Shown piece after piece: positions 12,211 through 23,434 of a stretch of DNA of 64,000 bases (positions are counted from its first letter, which is position 1; the number at the start of each line of letters is the position of its first letter). Under the pieces are notes generated by a model that had not been told where the DNA came from, did no database searches, and was given only the letters and a program-made list of their open reading frames with translations. The stretch is from positions 469,080 through 533,079 of the forward strand of contig OZ287709.1 in NCBI GenBank assembly GCA_965649825.1, written 5' to 3'. This DNA is from Penicillus capitatus. Lineage: Eukaryota; Chlorophyta. Position numbers and translations under genes: made by a program.

Positions 12211-14896
12211 ATGCAAAAGTGGATTCTTAGATCGCCTCTGGGGGCCAAACCCATACCGTGTCGCGCACTGCCCATTTCGAAGCGAAATGCACAAGTCGCG
12301 AAGCTACGTGCCCAGCCTCGCGCACAACCCCGTCGTCGCCGACATCTTCCTACAACGCATATCGTCCGAGCGGAATGGAGAGGGAGGACGTGGAAACGCA
12401 ACGCTACGGAGTTTGCCGCCGAGTCTCGCGTCTCCCAAGATCTCGCTTTTGCAGCGGGTAAGGTGCGACGCGATGTTGACCGCCGTGGTCAGAGTCGTCG
12501 TAGGTGCATTTCAGCCGCTTGGTCCCTCTCCAACACCACAAGGCGTCAATTTCGCTCTCTATTCGCGTCATGCTTCCTCTGTGACGCTCTGTCTGTTCAC
12601 CGCCGAGCGTCAGCCGATCAAAGAATACACACTAGATCGGCAGGAAAACCGAACAGCGGACAATTGGCATGTGGAAGTGAAGAATCTCCCGAAATCGGGA
12701 ATTCTCTATGGGTACAGAGTGACGGGTGACGGAGGATGGGAGTCGGGAAATCGCTGGGAGAAGAATCGCATTTTTCTTGATCCGTATGCCCCTCTCGTCT
12801 CGGCCCGGGAGAAATTCGCTGTCCGAGATAACCGCGAGGCATTTGAGCACAAAGTGCGTCAGAACGCGTGATCCGATACAGACCTAACCGCACCATACTT
12901 TGCATGTCATACATAGGTGGGGAGTCAGTTTCTGGGGACATTTGATTTCGAAGCGGAGCCTTACGATTGGGGAGACGATGACAAGAGACAACGCATTGAT
13001 CAAAAAGATCTCGTCATCTACGAAATGCCTGTACGTACATTTACAGCCGATCCCTCGAGTGGTCTCGACGAGGGGGAACGCGGAACGTTCCAAGGCGTCA
13101 CCAAAAAAGTGTGCCCGTCTCATGGATGGATGGTCAGGTTGCACCCTGTCAATGTTCTCTTTGCAGATTCCCCATTTGGTCAGCCTGGGCATCAATGCCG
13201 TGGAACTGCTTCCTGTATTTGAGTATGATGAATTGGAGTTCCAGCGTTTCAAGAATCCAAGGGATCATATGGTGAACATCTGGGGATACTCACATCTCAA
13301 TTTCTTCGCTCCGATGAGCCGCTTCGCAGCGAACGGAGAAGGGCCAACGGGAGCGGCTCGACAGTTCAAAGACATGGTTGCCGCGTCGGTCGTCTCTTGG
13401 GATTCCTCTTTCGGGACTGACGGTTGTGTCTGCTATCCAGATTCCACAAAGCCGGGATCGAAGTCATTCTCGATGTCGTCTACAACCACACAGCTGAATC
13501 GGATGACAAGACAGCCTATCCCATTTCTTTCAGGTCCGTCCGTCAGTGGCTTCCGAAGCCAGTCCCTCGTGCCACGAGTATATGAATGTATGGTGTTGGC
13601 AGGGGGATTGATTCCAGAGTGTATTACATGACAGATACGAATGCCTTCGTGCAGTTGATCAATTACAGTGGATGTGGCAATACCGTCAATGCCAATCATC
13701 CTGTGACCACTCAGCTCATTCTGGATTCGCTTAAGCACTGGGTGCAAGAATACCATGTCGATGGCTTTCGTTTCGATCTCGCCAGTTGCTTGTGTCGCGG
13801 TCGGTCTTCACCTGTCACATCATTTATGTCTCTCATGCATGCTTTTGATTTCAGATGATAAGGGCCAGCCAATTGCAGCACCTCCTATTATACGCGCCAT
13901 TGCCAAAGATCCCGTTCTAAAGGACTGCAAGCTGATTGCGGAGCCCTGGGATCTGGGAATGTACCAAGTGGGACAGTTTCCCAATTGGGATCGATGGTCC
14001 GAATGGAACGGTATGTATCGCGACGATGTGCGGCGTTTTGTCAAAGGAGATGGGGGAATGAAGAAGGCATTGGCACAGAGACTCTGCGGCTCATCCGATC
14101 TCTACCAAAACAACAATCGCAAGCCCTTTCACTCTATCAACTTCATCGTCGCCCACGACGGCTTTACTCTCTACGATCTCGTCTCCTACAATCAGAAACA
14201 CAACGATGCAAATGGAGAGAGCAATAATGACGGTAACAATGACAATCTCTCGTGGAACTGTGGAGCGGAGGGGGACACGGGAGATGAAGGCGTGCAGCGA
14301 TTGCGCCAGAAGCAGATGCGAAACATGATCGTCGTTCTGATGCTCTCTCAAGGAACGCCAATGATTTTGTGCGGAGATGAGTATGGACACACGTGCCACG
14401 GCAACAACAATTGGTATGGGCACGATTCACAAATGACGTGGTTTCAGTGGGCGAAGCTGGAAAATGGCACTGGCAAAGATCTGTTTAGATTTACATCCGA
14501 AATGATAAAGTTCAGAAAACAACATCCGTCGCTGGGACGCTATGAATTTGTCGGGTGAGCAGGCACAAGATATCTATACCTATGCTTGCCGCCATCGCAT
14601 TTGTTAGGGAGAGTGATGTGACGTGGCATGAAGATAACTGGGATAACGAAGAGAGTCGCTTCTTGGCGTTTACATGGCATGATGGAGAGGGCGGACAAGA
14701 GTTGTACTGCGCTCTCAACGCACATGCGTTTTCCATCCAATGCCATCTTCCACCAGCACCACATGGAAAGAGATGGTGTCGTATCGTGGATACCAATCTG
14801 CAACCTCCTAAGGATATCACACCTGGAGGGAACAGTGGCGTGGAACCTGTCTACACGATCGAAGCGTTTTCAAGTATTGTGCTAGTGGCCAAATGA
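12211..14896 (+). CDS. Isoamylase-type alpha-glucan debranching enzyme (GH13), probably plastid or starch-associated
   Basis: The enzyme hydrolyses alpha-1,6 branch points in starch or glycogen. The first in-frame ATG is at 12211, and exon 1 is a basic leader ending FAAG. A 46-nt intron (12458-12503) joins it to [21 protein letters not shown], the family's N-terminal CBM48 start. Later exons give [13 protein letters not shown], then [10 protein letters not shown] with the nucleophile Asp, LIAEPWDLG with the acid/base Glu, and [12 protein letters not shown] with the stabilising Asp, so all three catalytic acids are present. The C-terminal beta domain ends [11 protein letters not shown]. About seven short introns, mostly 46-70 nt, are needed. 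The Arg-rich, acid-poor leader fits organelle import, but red algae store starch in the cytosol, so location is uncertain. Whether it is ISA1-, ISA2- or ISA3-like needs a tree. Confidence 0.93.
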
Positions 14897-15466
14897 GCCG
14901 AATCAGCCAAATGGACGTTGCAAATGCATCCATGTAAAGAATCTTGACGTCGCGTCCTGTCATTTCACGTCGCCTCAGTGATTGAATGACGTGTGGGGTC
15001 ACGATCATAAGGGCGCATCGAGATTGTGCTGACGGGCAAGGCCAAATGTCCAGACGATGGATCGGATACGCTTAGCTGAAAAAGGGGTTCTCGCGTCATA
15101 AGACGGGTGGCTTCTCGTTTCCTGTCTTCCATTTCATTCGACGATCCGTCTTCTGGCGGTTACAGGTCGTCACATCCTTGCTTTCAACAGAACGCGGGAT
15201 CAGGATTACTCTGACAGATGGCGTTGCCTTGGCATTCCGTTGTGTCTGTACGGAATGAATTGTTTTCCATCTGGCCACAGGCTTCATCTCTCTTTCGGCC
15301 AACGCAGACGAGATCTCTGTCTGGTCGAGGTGTCTTTTGGTCTTGCATCCTTCCAAGAACGGGGATTAGCATCTCCTTCATTTTCTGTACGACGTGGTCT
15401 GTCCATTCGTGTCCCATCTGAGCACTCGACAAAGTCTTGTTGGGCCAGGCTCTATTCACTCCGATC
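14897..15466. other. Intergenic region upstream of the fibrillin gene
   Basis: This lies between the isoamylase stop codon and the fibrillin start. Frames here overlap on both strands and have no recognisable content. It should hold the isoamylase 3' end and the fibrillin promoter; nothing else is visible. Confidence 0.5.
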
Positions 15467-16723
15467 ATGTCGCGCTCTCTTGTCGCATCTGTTTCTCCGA
15501 CGGCGCTGTCTTCGCGCCCAACGCGACGTCTGCTGCCGAAAAAGACGCGACAGGTCACGCTGTCTGCTCGGTTCGCCAGAGAACGGCCTTTCGAGTGAGC
15601 ACTCCGATTCTCACCGCCCACTCTACCGTTCTCTTTCTCTTCAGCTGGGGAGTCTATCAAAACAGAGCGCGTCCCAAGGGACGTGGAACGAGCAGCGGAA
15701 AACAGCCAGAGGATGACAATGCCGAAGAGACATCCGAAGTGGAACCTGCAGCCGAGGTGACACCGACGGAAGCGGAAGGCAAAGAGATCACATCGTCCGA
15801 GGCCTCGGCCAGTAAACAAACAACCTACAGATCTGATCACTTGACGCTGTTGAAATGGTGGAGGTGCCCCAAAAGCGAAACCAGCTGCACAGAATCCGTC
15901 TCCGTCTCCGCCGCCAGAAGAAACCGAAGATGCTGAAGAGGAAGATACCGTTGCTCCGTGGGTAGAAGACAGAGCCACCGATATACGCAAGTTCAAATCC
16001 TCTCTATTCAGTACTGTGGCAGGCTACGATCGTGGTTTTGCTGCCGTTGTATGTGTGACGTCACATCTGTCACACTTTTCATGTGATCGGTCTGTAGGCG
16101 AAAGACACGGCGCAGATTCGCCAGATCGTGGAGAGCTTGGAGACACTCAGCGGGTCCATTGACTTGACAGGCGATAGCAAAACGGAGCCCAGTTCCCAGC
16201 AACTCTTTGATGGGACATGGAAGTTGATTTTTTCCTCGGCCTTTAATGCAGGGAGTCGGCGAGTGAGACCATCCCCTTTGGGCTTCTCCCTGGGGCCTGT
16301 CTATCAAGTGATTGACATGCAGAAAAGAGAACTCGACAATGTACTCGAGCTGCTCTTTTTCAATTCTCCTCGCTTTCCCTGGACGCCCTCCAACGCTGTT
16401 CCCAAAATCCGCGTTGTTCTGAAGCATGAGATGAATTTCAGTATGTCCATTGTCAGCGTTGCATTGAAAGAAACCACTCTGCGCGTCCTAGACACGTTAG
16501 TTTCTATGCACATGGTCAGAAAGAGATGCTGAAAGTGTGATGGTGTAGGGGATTTGACATTCCCAAAGTGACACTGCCATCTCTGGCTGCCTTTGTACGC
16601 AGCTTAACGCGCCGCCAGAAGGATGGCGAATTCAGTCTGGTATATCTGGATGAAGATTTGCGGATCACGGAAGGCGATCGCTCTGAGCTACGTATCTTCG
16701 TTAAAGTTCCGGATCTGGAGTAG
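15467..16723 (+). CDS. Plastid-lipid-associated protein (PAP/fibrillin family), 350 aa
   Basis: There are five exons (15467-15594, 15645-15811, 15864-16048, 16098-16495, 16549-16723) with introns of 50, 52, 49 and 53 nt, and all phases agree. The N-terminus (MSRSLVASVSPTALSSRPTRR) is a classic Ser/Arg-rich transit peptide. An acidic, proline-rich linker follows to about residue 130. The PAP_fibrillin domain then shows LFDGTWKLIFSSAF, the SLGPVYQVID strand and the hallmark C-terminal YLDEDLRITEGDRSELRIFVK. Family proteins are lipocalin-like and bind lipids or quinones in thylakoids and plastoglobules. Which subfamily this is cannot be told from the sequence alone. Confidence 0.93.
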
Positions 16724-16973
16724 TAGATGCTCATTCCGCCTCGCATCTCCATTTCTGGCTGGCAAACCACAAATCGCATGTTGTGATTCTTTGTTTCTTC
16801 TTTTTGATGTTACCAACAATATCCTTGCATGTGAAATGACCCAAAAATCGAAGCGTTTGAATCTTATGACCCTCAATTTACAGAACAAGAACATGTGCGT
16901 CGTCATCGGCGACGACATCCCTGACGTTTGCCCCACGGTTTGAAATTTTCTTCCGTTTGCATACAAGAGGCCG

Positions 16974-18032
16974 TCAGGAGGGAATCTCCAATCCACTCAA
17001 CTGCAAAACCTGGTACCATAGTGAAGCATCGATCCCAGCAGTTCCCTCTGCTACAGAGATAGAAGATATCCTCAAGGACCCTGCAGCGATGCGGAAACGT
17101 GCCTTGTGATTTCTGAAGGATGATATCTTTGCTGCACGAGAGGATATACCAGCACTTTCGTTCGATTTCTCGCCTCAGTTGATGACGCACCCATTCTACA
17201 CAGCACACTTCTTCAAAAAGTGTGACCTCGTGGAGGCTAACTTACTTGAATAACCAACAATGAGTTTGAAATCCTCAGGAGGAATTTGATCGGCCTGTAC
17301 TTTTGTCTGGGCATCTTCGAATCCGCCAGAGTAAACGCCATCGACGATCTTTGCGGATTTATCCAGTTCGCCATGACTGTGCAGAACGTGTAAGGAATTC
17401 ATTTCCATAGGACCTCCGAAATAGATCCGTTCAGTCTGGAACTTCCCGGGATTCCAGCCACGCGTCAAAGCGCCCTCGAGCAGTACACTGGATGGATAGT
17501 TTAACACGAGCCCCATCGACTCCCTCGCGTCATCTATCTCACACGTCACATCACACCTTTGATGCAATACAGCACGATAAGCACGCCTACCGTAAGTCAT
17601 AAGAAGAATCACGGATCGATGGAAGAATCCCAGTTGATTGTGACGGCAAACAAGCAGGCATCCTCTTTCTGGCTGCGAGATCTCGTGGGCCCATGACGAT
17701 GTATCGAAGTCAGAGACAGTCCTCCCCTGTTCCATCGACACGAGCTTGGCACGAACCGATCGCCAGTCGTCGCTGAGCTAAGTAGGAATTGAAGGTGGAT
17801 GAGGTGGGAAGGAGAGGATCCACACTTCACAGTCTGCAACGTCGTCGTTGTTCGGTTGGCCAACATCACCATGAGCCTCGAGGGCAAACCAGTACTGAGT
17901 CATAGACGTGCGTTTATTCAGAAGACTGCTGCTTTCTTTGTGCCTTGTGGATCGCCCATGGCGAGACGTTTTGCGTTGAGAAGACGACAGAAGACGACCG
18001 GCGTTTTCTGCCGGACTAATTTTTGACAACAT
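16974..18032 (-). CDS. AlgH/YqgE (DUF179) family protein with a plastid-type leader
   Basis: The gene has ATG at 18032 and a Ser/Arg-rich leader (MLSKISPAENAGRLLSSSQR). A 48-nt intron then leads to DDWRSVRAKLVSMEQ, which matches the plant plastid branch of the family, and next PERGCLLVCRHNQLGFFHRSVILLMTY. A further intron joins MTY to DDARESMGLVLNYPSS, followed by YFGGPM, LHVLHSHG and IVGYS-KW. The last exon reads DASLWYQVLQLSG and stops at 16974. The intron just before that exon is not resolved, because two frames are open there. The biochemical function of the family is unknown. The start lies 33 bp from the start of the divergent canopy-like gene. Confidence 0.88.
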
Positions 18033-18065
18033 CAAAACGAACACCTCTGCGTCAAATGATTCATC
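18033..18065. promoter_or_regulatory. Minimal bidirectional promoter region, 33 bp
   Basis: Only 33 bp separate the ATG of the AlgH-family gene (minus) from the ATG of the canopy-like gene (plus). Both starts are supported by targeting peptides, a plastid-type leader on one side and a signal peptide on the other. If the starts are right, the 5' untranslated regions overlap or are very short and the control elements must lie inside the genes. The spacer contains TGCGTCA; no TATA box is evident. A later in-frame ATG in the AlgH leader would enlarge the gap. Confidence 0.5.
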
Positions 18066-19038
18066 ATGTGGCTTTTTGTACTCGGCTGTGCTCTGCTATG
18101 GACGAACGCGGCGACGCAGCCAATGGGATTCGCCAATCAGCCCGAAGAAAAAGCGCCTGTGGTGAAATCCGATTTGAAATTCATTGCCTGTCAAAGCTGC
18201 GAAACCCTGATTGGCAAAGCGGATGAATGGGTCAGAGGCATGAAGCTTGAAGCCAAGCCCGGAAAGAAAGTGCGTCACACTTTGGTGGAAGTGTGATGTG
18301 ACAGGTCTTGTGTTCGTCAGGTGACAGAGGCGGATATCTTTGGTTATCTAGAGAAGATGTGTGACCCCGATACGGATGAAGGGGAATGGATTACTATGAT
18401 CGATCTCGTTGAATCGAATTCGGAACTTAAACTGGTCGACATGAACATGGTTTCACCATTGATGCTTGATTTGATGCATTTAAGGCTTCCTGTGTGAAGT
18501 TTAGGTGGGATTCTGTGGCACGGAGTGTCGGACAGTGGCTAGAGCTTGTACGGATTTGATCGAGGAGATCGACTATGATTTGACGGAAGCTCTGTTCAAA
18601 GGAGAGAAAGATCAGCCGACGATGCAACGACGTTTCTGTCGAGAGTTATCTTCTGTCTGCGCCAAGAAACCACCGAAGCTTCCGGCAGATCGCCCCGAGG
18701 GTCCACCATTCGTTGCCATGACGGAAGAAGACTACAAAATGGCGAAGATGATGCAGCAGATGAAAGAGATGGGATTAGGAGGGCGCGTTTTCGATCAGGA
18801 CTCCGCCCAACGGTTCATCGACGAGCACTCCGGCGTGGAGGACGAAGATGAAGACGACGACGACACAAAAGAACGCGTAGAGAAGGAAGAGGTGCTTTCC
18901 AGACGGCCCTCGTGGTCAGATGCTCTTCAATGGGCACAGAAGGAGGTTGGAAAGACACTGACCTCTGGGTTGGAATCGGCTCGGGATTTGTACGATCGAT
19001 GGACGGAACGATTTCGAAAAGATAAGAGAGAACTGTAA
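18066..19038 (+). CDS. Canopy/DUF3456-like ER luminal protein with saposin-like cysteines, 288 aa
   Basis: There are three exons (18066-18269, 18321-18449, 18505-19038) with introns of 51 and 55 nt, and all phases agree. MWLFVLGCALLWTNAAT is a clear signal peptide. The mature part begins with a CQSCETLIGKADEW Cys pair and continues with EKMCDPDTDEGEW, GFCGTECRTVARACTDLIEE and FCRELSSVCAKKPPKLP, the Cys spacing of the canopy/MZB1-like fold found in plants and animals. A methionine-rich helix (KMMQQMKEMG), a Glu/Asp run and a basic C-terminus follow. There is no KDEL; the tail is DKREL, which could act as an ER-retention variant. The family is thought to help folding of secretory proteins; the exact client here is unknown. 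Confidence 0.85.
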
Positions 19039-19188
19039 ATTAAGGAAGGGCATGTTGCCATCTCCCAAGGAGCAACAACTGGATTCGTTCATAACTTCAA
19101 TCTCATCGGTTCATTGAATGGGATACGGTAGGTATCAGACATTGGAGACCGTCTGAACGCAAACAATACTCAATGCTAAGAATCATCT

Positions 19189-20901
19189 CTAGATTTTGCT
19201 TTGGACTGTCTTGAACGAGTCCACGATGGCATTGGCCAAATGCTCTGCTTTGCTGGAAGGCAGACCTGCCAAAGAGATACGGCCATCCTTTGTCATATAG
19301 ACGTGATGTTTGTTGGTCATGTTCTCGACCTAGACAGACACACCAATAGAAGGATAAGTCGAATGGTCGAGAAGGGGGTATGGACCTGAGCAGGGGATAG
19401 ACCAGTGAAGGAGAACATGCCGATCTGGGACGTTACAAATGTCCAGTCCTTGTCTGGCATGAGCTTGACGAGATGGTCGTAGAGCACTTTGCGAACATTC
19501 ATAATACGTCCAGCCATTTGTTCCATCTCCATTTTCCAAGCATTGAAAAAGTCAGGGTTGCTGACCACTTCCGTAACGATGCGAGCGCCATGCACAGGAG
19601 GATTGGAGTAGATGGCACGCGCCAACTTCTTCAGCTGACTCAAGACACGGGGAGCAACCGCAGTGTCACTCACAACAAAGTTCAGTGCGCCGATGCGCTC
19701 AGCATAGAGTCCGAGATTTTTGGAGTAGGACTGCGCCACAATGACCTCAAGGCCCTTCTCGACGAAGAACCTCGGAGCGTAGGCGTCCTCCTCCAGCGAT
19801 CCGGTGGCGAATCCCTGGTAGGCGACGTCGAAGAAAGGCAAGTGGTTCTTCTTCTGACAGAGATCGCAGATCTGAGACCACTGCTCCTTCGTCGGATCGA
19901 TGCCCGTCGGATTGTGGGCGCAACCTTGAGGCAGACACACATGCGCACACATCCAATCTGCTGGCGACGTCTACCGTGCAGCAGGATCACCGATCCGTCG
20001 GGTGCGGCCTCGATGTCGGCGACCATTCCCTCGAAGTCGAGTCCCGTTGTCTTGGGATCGAAGTATCGGTAGGACTTCCACGGCACCCCTGCGTCCGAGA
20101 AGATGGACTTGTGGTTTCCCCACGTGGGATCGGAGAAGTAGATCGTCGTGTTTGGCATGAAGCGTTGAATGAAGGCTGCGCCCACACGCAAGGATCCGGT
20201 GCCCGACAGAGATTGGATCGTCACAATACGCCCCTACAATCTCACATCATGAGTTACCATCTCTATCCCAGTCCTTTCACCTCATTGAGGACGGGATTGC
20301 CATCTCCAAATAGCAAAGAGGCTGTCGCTTTCTTGAAAGCCGGCAGTCCGTCGATAGGCAGGTACTCTTTGTTCTCGCCCTTTTCCAACATCAGTTGTTC
20401 CGCCTATCGGAAATCCAATCGTCATGTACGTCATCTACCGACGCGTCGCTTACTTTCTTGACGACGTCCAGGACATAGGGCGTGAGCTCTTCCGTGCGGT
20501 AGGCGCCGACACCCAAGTTGAGTCTGTCGGGATGATCGTCGCGCTTGAACGCCTCGGTAACTCCGAGAATCGGGTCCGGCGGCGCTTGCTCAACGGATTC
20601 GAGTTTCGATGTCATGGTGAGTGAAGCGCGAACAGCGAAAGAACGGCGCGAACGGACAGTAGGTCGAACACGTTTTGTCTTCAGAGACAGGCACGCCTGC
20701 ACGTACACACCACGTTGCCAAGCGTCACCCGGAATCCGACACGGAAAGATCGTCAAACTCGAATTCAAGAACGTTCCGCAACGTAGCAGCGTCAAGTAGA
20801 CAAAGGAAAGATGAGAAAAAACTGAACGTTGTGCAAACACTTACGCGTTTGTGCTGAGCAGTCGGCGCCGGAATTCGAGTAGCGAGCATGAAAGACGACA
20901 T
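19189..20901 (-). CDS. Aspartate aminotransferase with organelle-targeting leader, 453 aa
   Basis: The enzyme interconverts aspartate/2-oxoglutarate and oxaloacetate/glutamate. ATG at 20901 opens a leader ([19 protein letters not shown]) spliced by a 148-nt intron to more basic leader sequence, then [12 protein letters not shown] and NLGVGAYR. Four further introns of 50, 47, 50 and 56 nt bring the total to 454 codons in a continuous frame. Active-site residues are all present: [17 protein letters not shown] (the PLP-contacting Asp and Tyr), the Schiff-base Lys in [25 protein letters not shown], and the carboxylate-binding Arg in DGRISLAGL. The leader could serve plastid or mitochondrion. The middle of the gene is nearly identical to the second copy at 22004-23434. 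Confidence 0.93.
19741..20203 (-). repeat. Near-identical tract shared with the second aminotransferase gene (copy 1)
   Basis: This 463-bp block matches 22568-23030 with a constant offset of 2827 bp, no gaps and only six substitutions by direct comparison. It includes a whole 50-nt intron that is identical in both copies. Just outside the block the two genes diverge sharply. This looks like recent gene conversion. Confidence 0.9.
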
Positions 20902-21016
20902 CTTTTCAGCGAACCCGACTAAATGCGATTGAAACCGACGACGGCTTGAGTTTCTGCACGTACCAACAGATTTAACCGCATGTCGAACGCTAGATCAGCG
21001 CGTGGAAGACGCATGT

Positions 21017-21710
21017 TCCATGCCCTTTGGCGACGTGGCCGCCGTCCGTCGCACCTTTTTCCTGATCATGTATCGCAATTTTGTTCAAGTTTCGTTCAAT
21101 GGGGGTTGTGAGTGGAGAGGGGAAAGACGACTCTGGTCTCGACGGTTCAAGGTTGCCGCGGTGAGGAGTCAGGGTCACCAACTGACCGTATCGACTTTGA
21201 AAGGCCGCTCAAAGTACCGCCTGTCCTGCCAGACTGAAGAAAAGGGCGACAGAATTGACCTCTACGATGCAGCACTGAACTGCGCCAGACGATGTCAGTA
21301 CAATACTGCCCAATCCCTTTTCGAGGAGCTGTTAGCAACTGACCCACACCTCTGCAAAGCATGGGTGTCTTATGCCCAAGCATGTCATCATCATCATTGC
21401 GCTGATTGAGATGTCGTTGGTGTAGATGATGCGACGTTGTTTTCAAGATGATGTTCATGAGGCTTATGACTATCCTCGGCGCATTTTGCAGCGCGGTATG
21501 CAGATCAATCCTCACAGTGGATGTCTAGCACAGGCATGGGGACTGTTGGAGCTTCGGAGAGGCAACAGTCGCGGTGCTGTGAATCTATTGGAGAGATCCG
21601 TCATACTCGATCCGTCTTGTTCGCCTGTGCTTAAGTGGAATCCTGTCCAGAAAGCCAAAGAGAACATAGGACCCAGAAAAAAGAAAGTCGGCAAGAGAAT
21701 GAAGCAATAG
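21017..21710 (+). CDS. Short HAT/TPR-repeat protein related to plastid RNA-processing factors, about 215 aa
   Basis: The N-terminal part has a leader-like basic region. It is followed by a repeat (YDAALNCARRCQYNTAQSLFEELLATDP) and, after splicing, by ILQRGMQINPHSGCLAQAWGLLELRRGN and LLERSVILDPSCSPVLKW. The last pattern is typical of HCF107/MBB1-type HAT repeats that stabilise plastid transcripts. The frame is continuous only if a 46-nt intron with a GC donor (GCATGT to GTGTAG) is removed after SYAQ. The basic C-terminus ends KKKVGKRMKQ. At about 215 aa it is far shorter than its plant relatives, so it may be a minimal or partial member. Possible starts are the ATGs at 21017 and 21069. It sits between the two aminotransferase copies. 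Confidence 0.72.
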
Positions 21711-22003
21711 ACAGACATCGCAAAGAAAAGCATGTGGTATTAATGGAAGTGATAGGGTGAACGAGATCTGTCGTTTCTTAATGACGCTTTCTAGTTGTAA
21801 CGGAGAATGAAATGCACAATCTGAAAAGCAGCAAAGGTGGTGGATAATATGCATGTGAATAAAAAACGGCTTGGAGTGGACAATCAAACACGAAACGCTG
21901 ATGGATATGAGAACAGAACGATTGAGAAAGTGGGAATTTCTTAGACAACATCCCCTCTTCTCGAAAACCGAAGAACGAGGAAAAAACGAAATGAAGTTTA
22001 TTC

Positions 22004-23434
22004 TCAAGCAGAATTGTAGACGATCATCTTATCTTGTACGCATCTGATCGTAGCAACGATGACTTCGGCAACGTGCTCTGTCGCATCCAGAGATAGGGCT
22101 GTCAATGTCAGAACACCATCGGCACCAAAATACACACGGTCTTTATCTTTTAGAAGGCGGACCTAGTGACAACATAGTCTATGGATTGATTAAGTGATGC
22201 GTGACACAGCACCTGGAAGGAAGAAAATCCAATAAACAGGTATATTCCACGCTGAGAGGACAAGTATGACCAATCCCGATTTGGCATCAATCGCCAAAGG
22301 TGATAGCAGATTTTTTCACGGACATTTCGGATGCGTTGATGCATGATTTTCAGAGCAGTCTTCCATTGTGCAAACAATTCAGGGTCATTCATGACCTCTG
22401 TGACATGTCGACTACCGTGAACAGGAGGAAATGCATACATGGGACGTGTCAAGAGCAACAGCTGGCTCTTTATACGATTGATCACTGCACTGTCGTCCAT
22501 CACAAAAATCAGTCCTCCAACACAGTCCCTGCCAAGTCCCAGATTCACGGAGTAGGACTGTGCTACAATGACCTCAAGGCCCTTCTCGACGAAGAATCTC
22601 GGAGCGTAGGCGTCCTCCTCCAGCGATCCGGTGGCGAATCCCTGGTAGGCGACGTCGAAGAAAGGCAAGTGGTTCTTCTTCTGACAGAGATCGCAGATCT
22701 GAGACCACTGCTCCTTCGTCGGATCGATGCCCGTCGGATTGTGGGCGCACCCTTGAGGCAGACACACATGCGCACACATCCAATCTGCTGGCGACGTCTA
22801 CCGTGCAGCAGGATCACCGATCCGTCGGGTGCGGCCTCGATGTCGGCGACCATTCCCTCGAAGTCAAGTCCCGTTGTCTTTGGATCGAAGTATCGGTAGG
22901 ACTTCCACGGCACCCCTGCGTCCGAGAAGATGGACTTGTGGTTTCCCCACGTGGGATCGGAGAAATAGATCGTCGTGTTTGGCATGAAGCGTTGAATGAA
23001 GGCTGCCCCCACACGCAAGGATCCGGTGCCAGAGGGTGTTTGTACAGATAAAGCACGTCCCTACATGACATTTTATCATCATCGCTCTCGTTGAATGTGC
23101 GCAGTTAAACGACTTTATGCAATGCATTCGAATCTTTCCCTAGGACAAGCTCAAGTGTCAGTCTGTTGAATAGAGGAGAACCGTCGAGCTGAGTGTATTC
23201 TTTGTCAAGTCCCTTCTTGAAGATTCTATCATCCGTTCTCTGCGCGAATCGTAGAGAGGCAATGTCAATTGCTGCAAGAAACAACGAAGGCACAACTCGG
23301 TGCAAGACGTTCATTTCGCGTGGTAGCGATTGTTGAGTATGCGTGTCTTCATCAGCTACGACTCCTCGCTTTGCTATATCCTCCCCGTTTGTGTCCAGGG
23401 CCCTTCCTATATTCGATGTCGGCCGAATAAACAT
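22004..23434 (-). CDS. Aspartate aminotransferase-like protein lacking the catalytic lysine (likely pseudoenzyme), 425 aa
   Basis: This is an intact paralogue of the gene at 19189-20901. From ATG at 23434 the frame is continuous through three introns of 53, 50 and 50 nt to a stop at 22004, giving 425 aa, a normal family length. The PLP-site motifs HNPTG and [12 protein letters not shown] remain. The Schiff-base Lys is Val (SYSVNLGL), the conserved Arg of the following ERxG motif is Cys (RDCVGGL), and the carboxylate-binding Arg near the C-terminus is lost (DGVLTLTAL in place of DGRISLAGL). The N-terminus is also highly diverged and lacks NLGVGAYR. Transaminase activity is therefore not expected. 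The open frame and conserved spacing argue against simple decay, so a regulatory or structural role is possible. A young pseudogene without stops is the alternative. Confidence 0.8.
22568..23030 (-). repeat. Near-identical tract shared with the first aminotransferase gene (copy 2)
   Basis: This is the partner of 19741-20203, with six mismatches in 463 bp and no indels. The tract begins just downstream in coordinate of the codon where the catalytic Lys is replaced, so the lost-residue region lies immediately outside the converted block. The other edge is near [10 protein letters not shown]. Confidence 0.9.

Noticed and set aside
15240-15716. 158-codon ORF overlapping the fibrillin 5' end
   Set aside because: It is in a different frame from the well-spliced transit-peptide exon of the fibrillin gene and has random composition.
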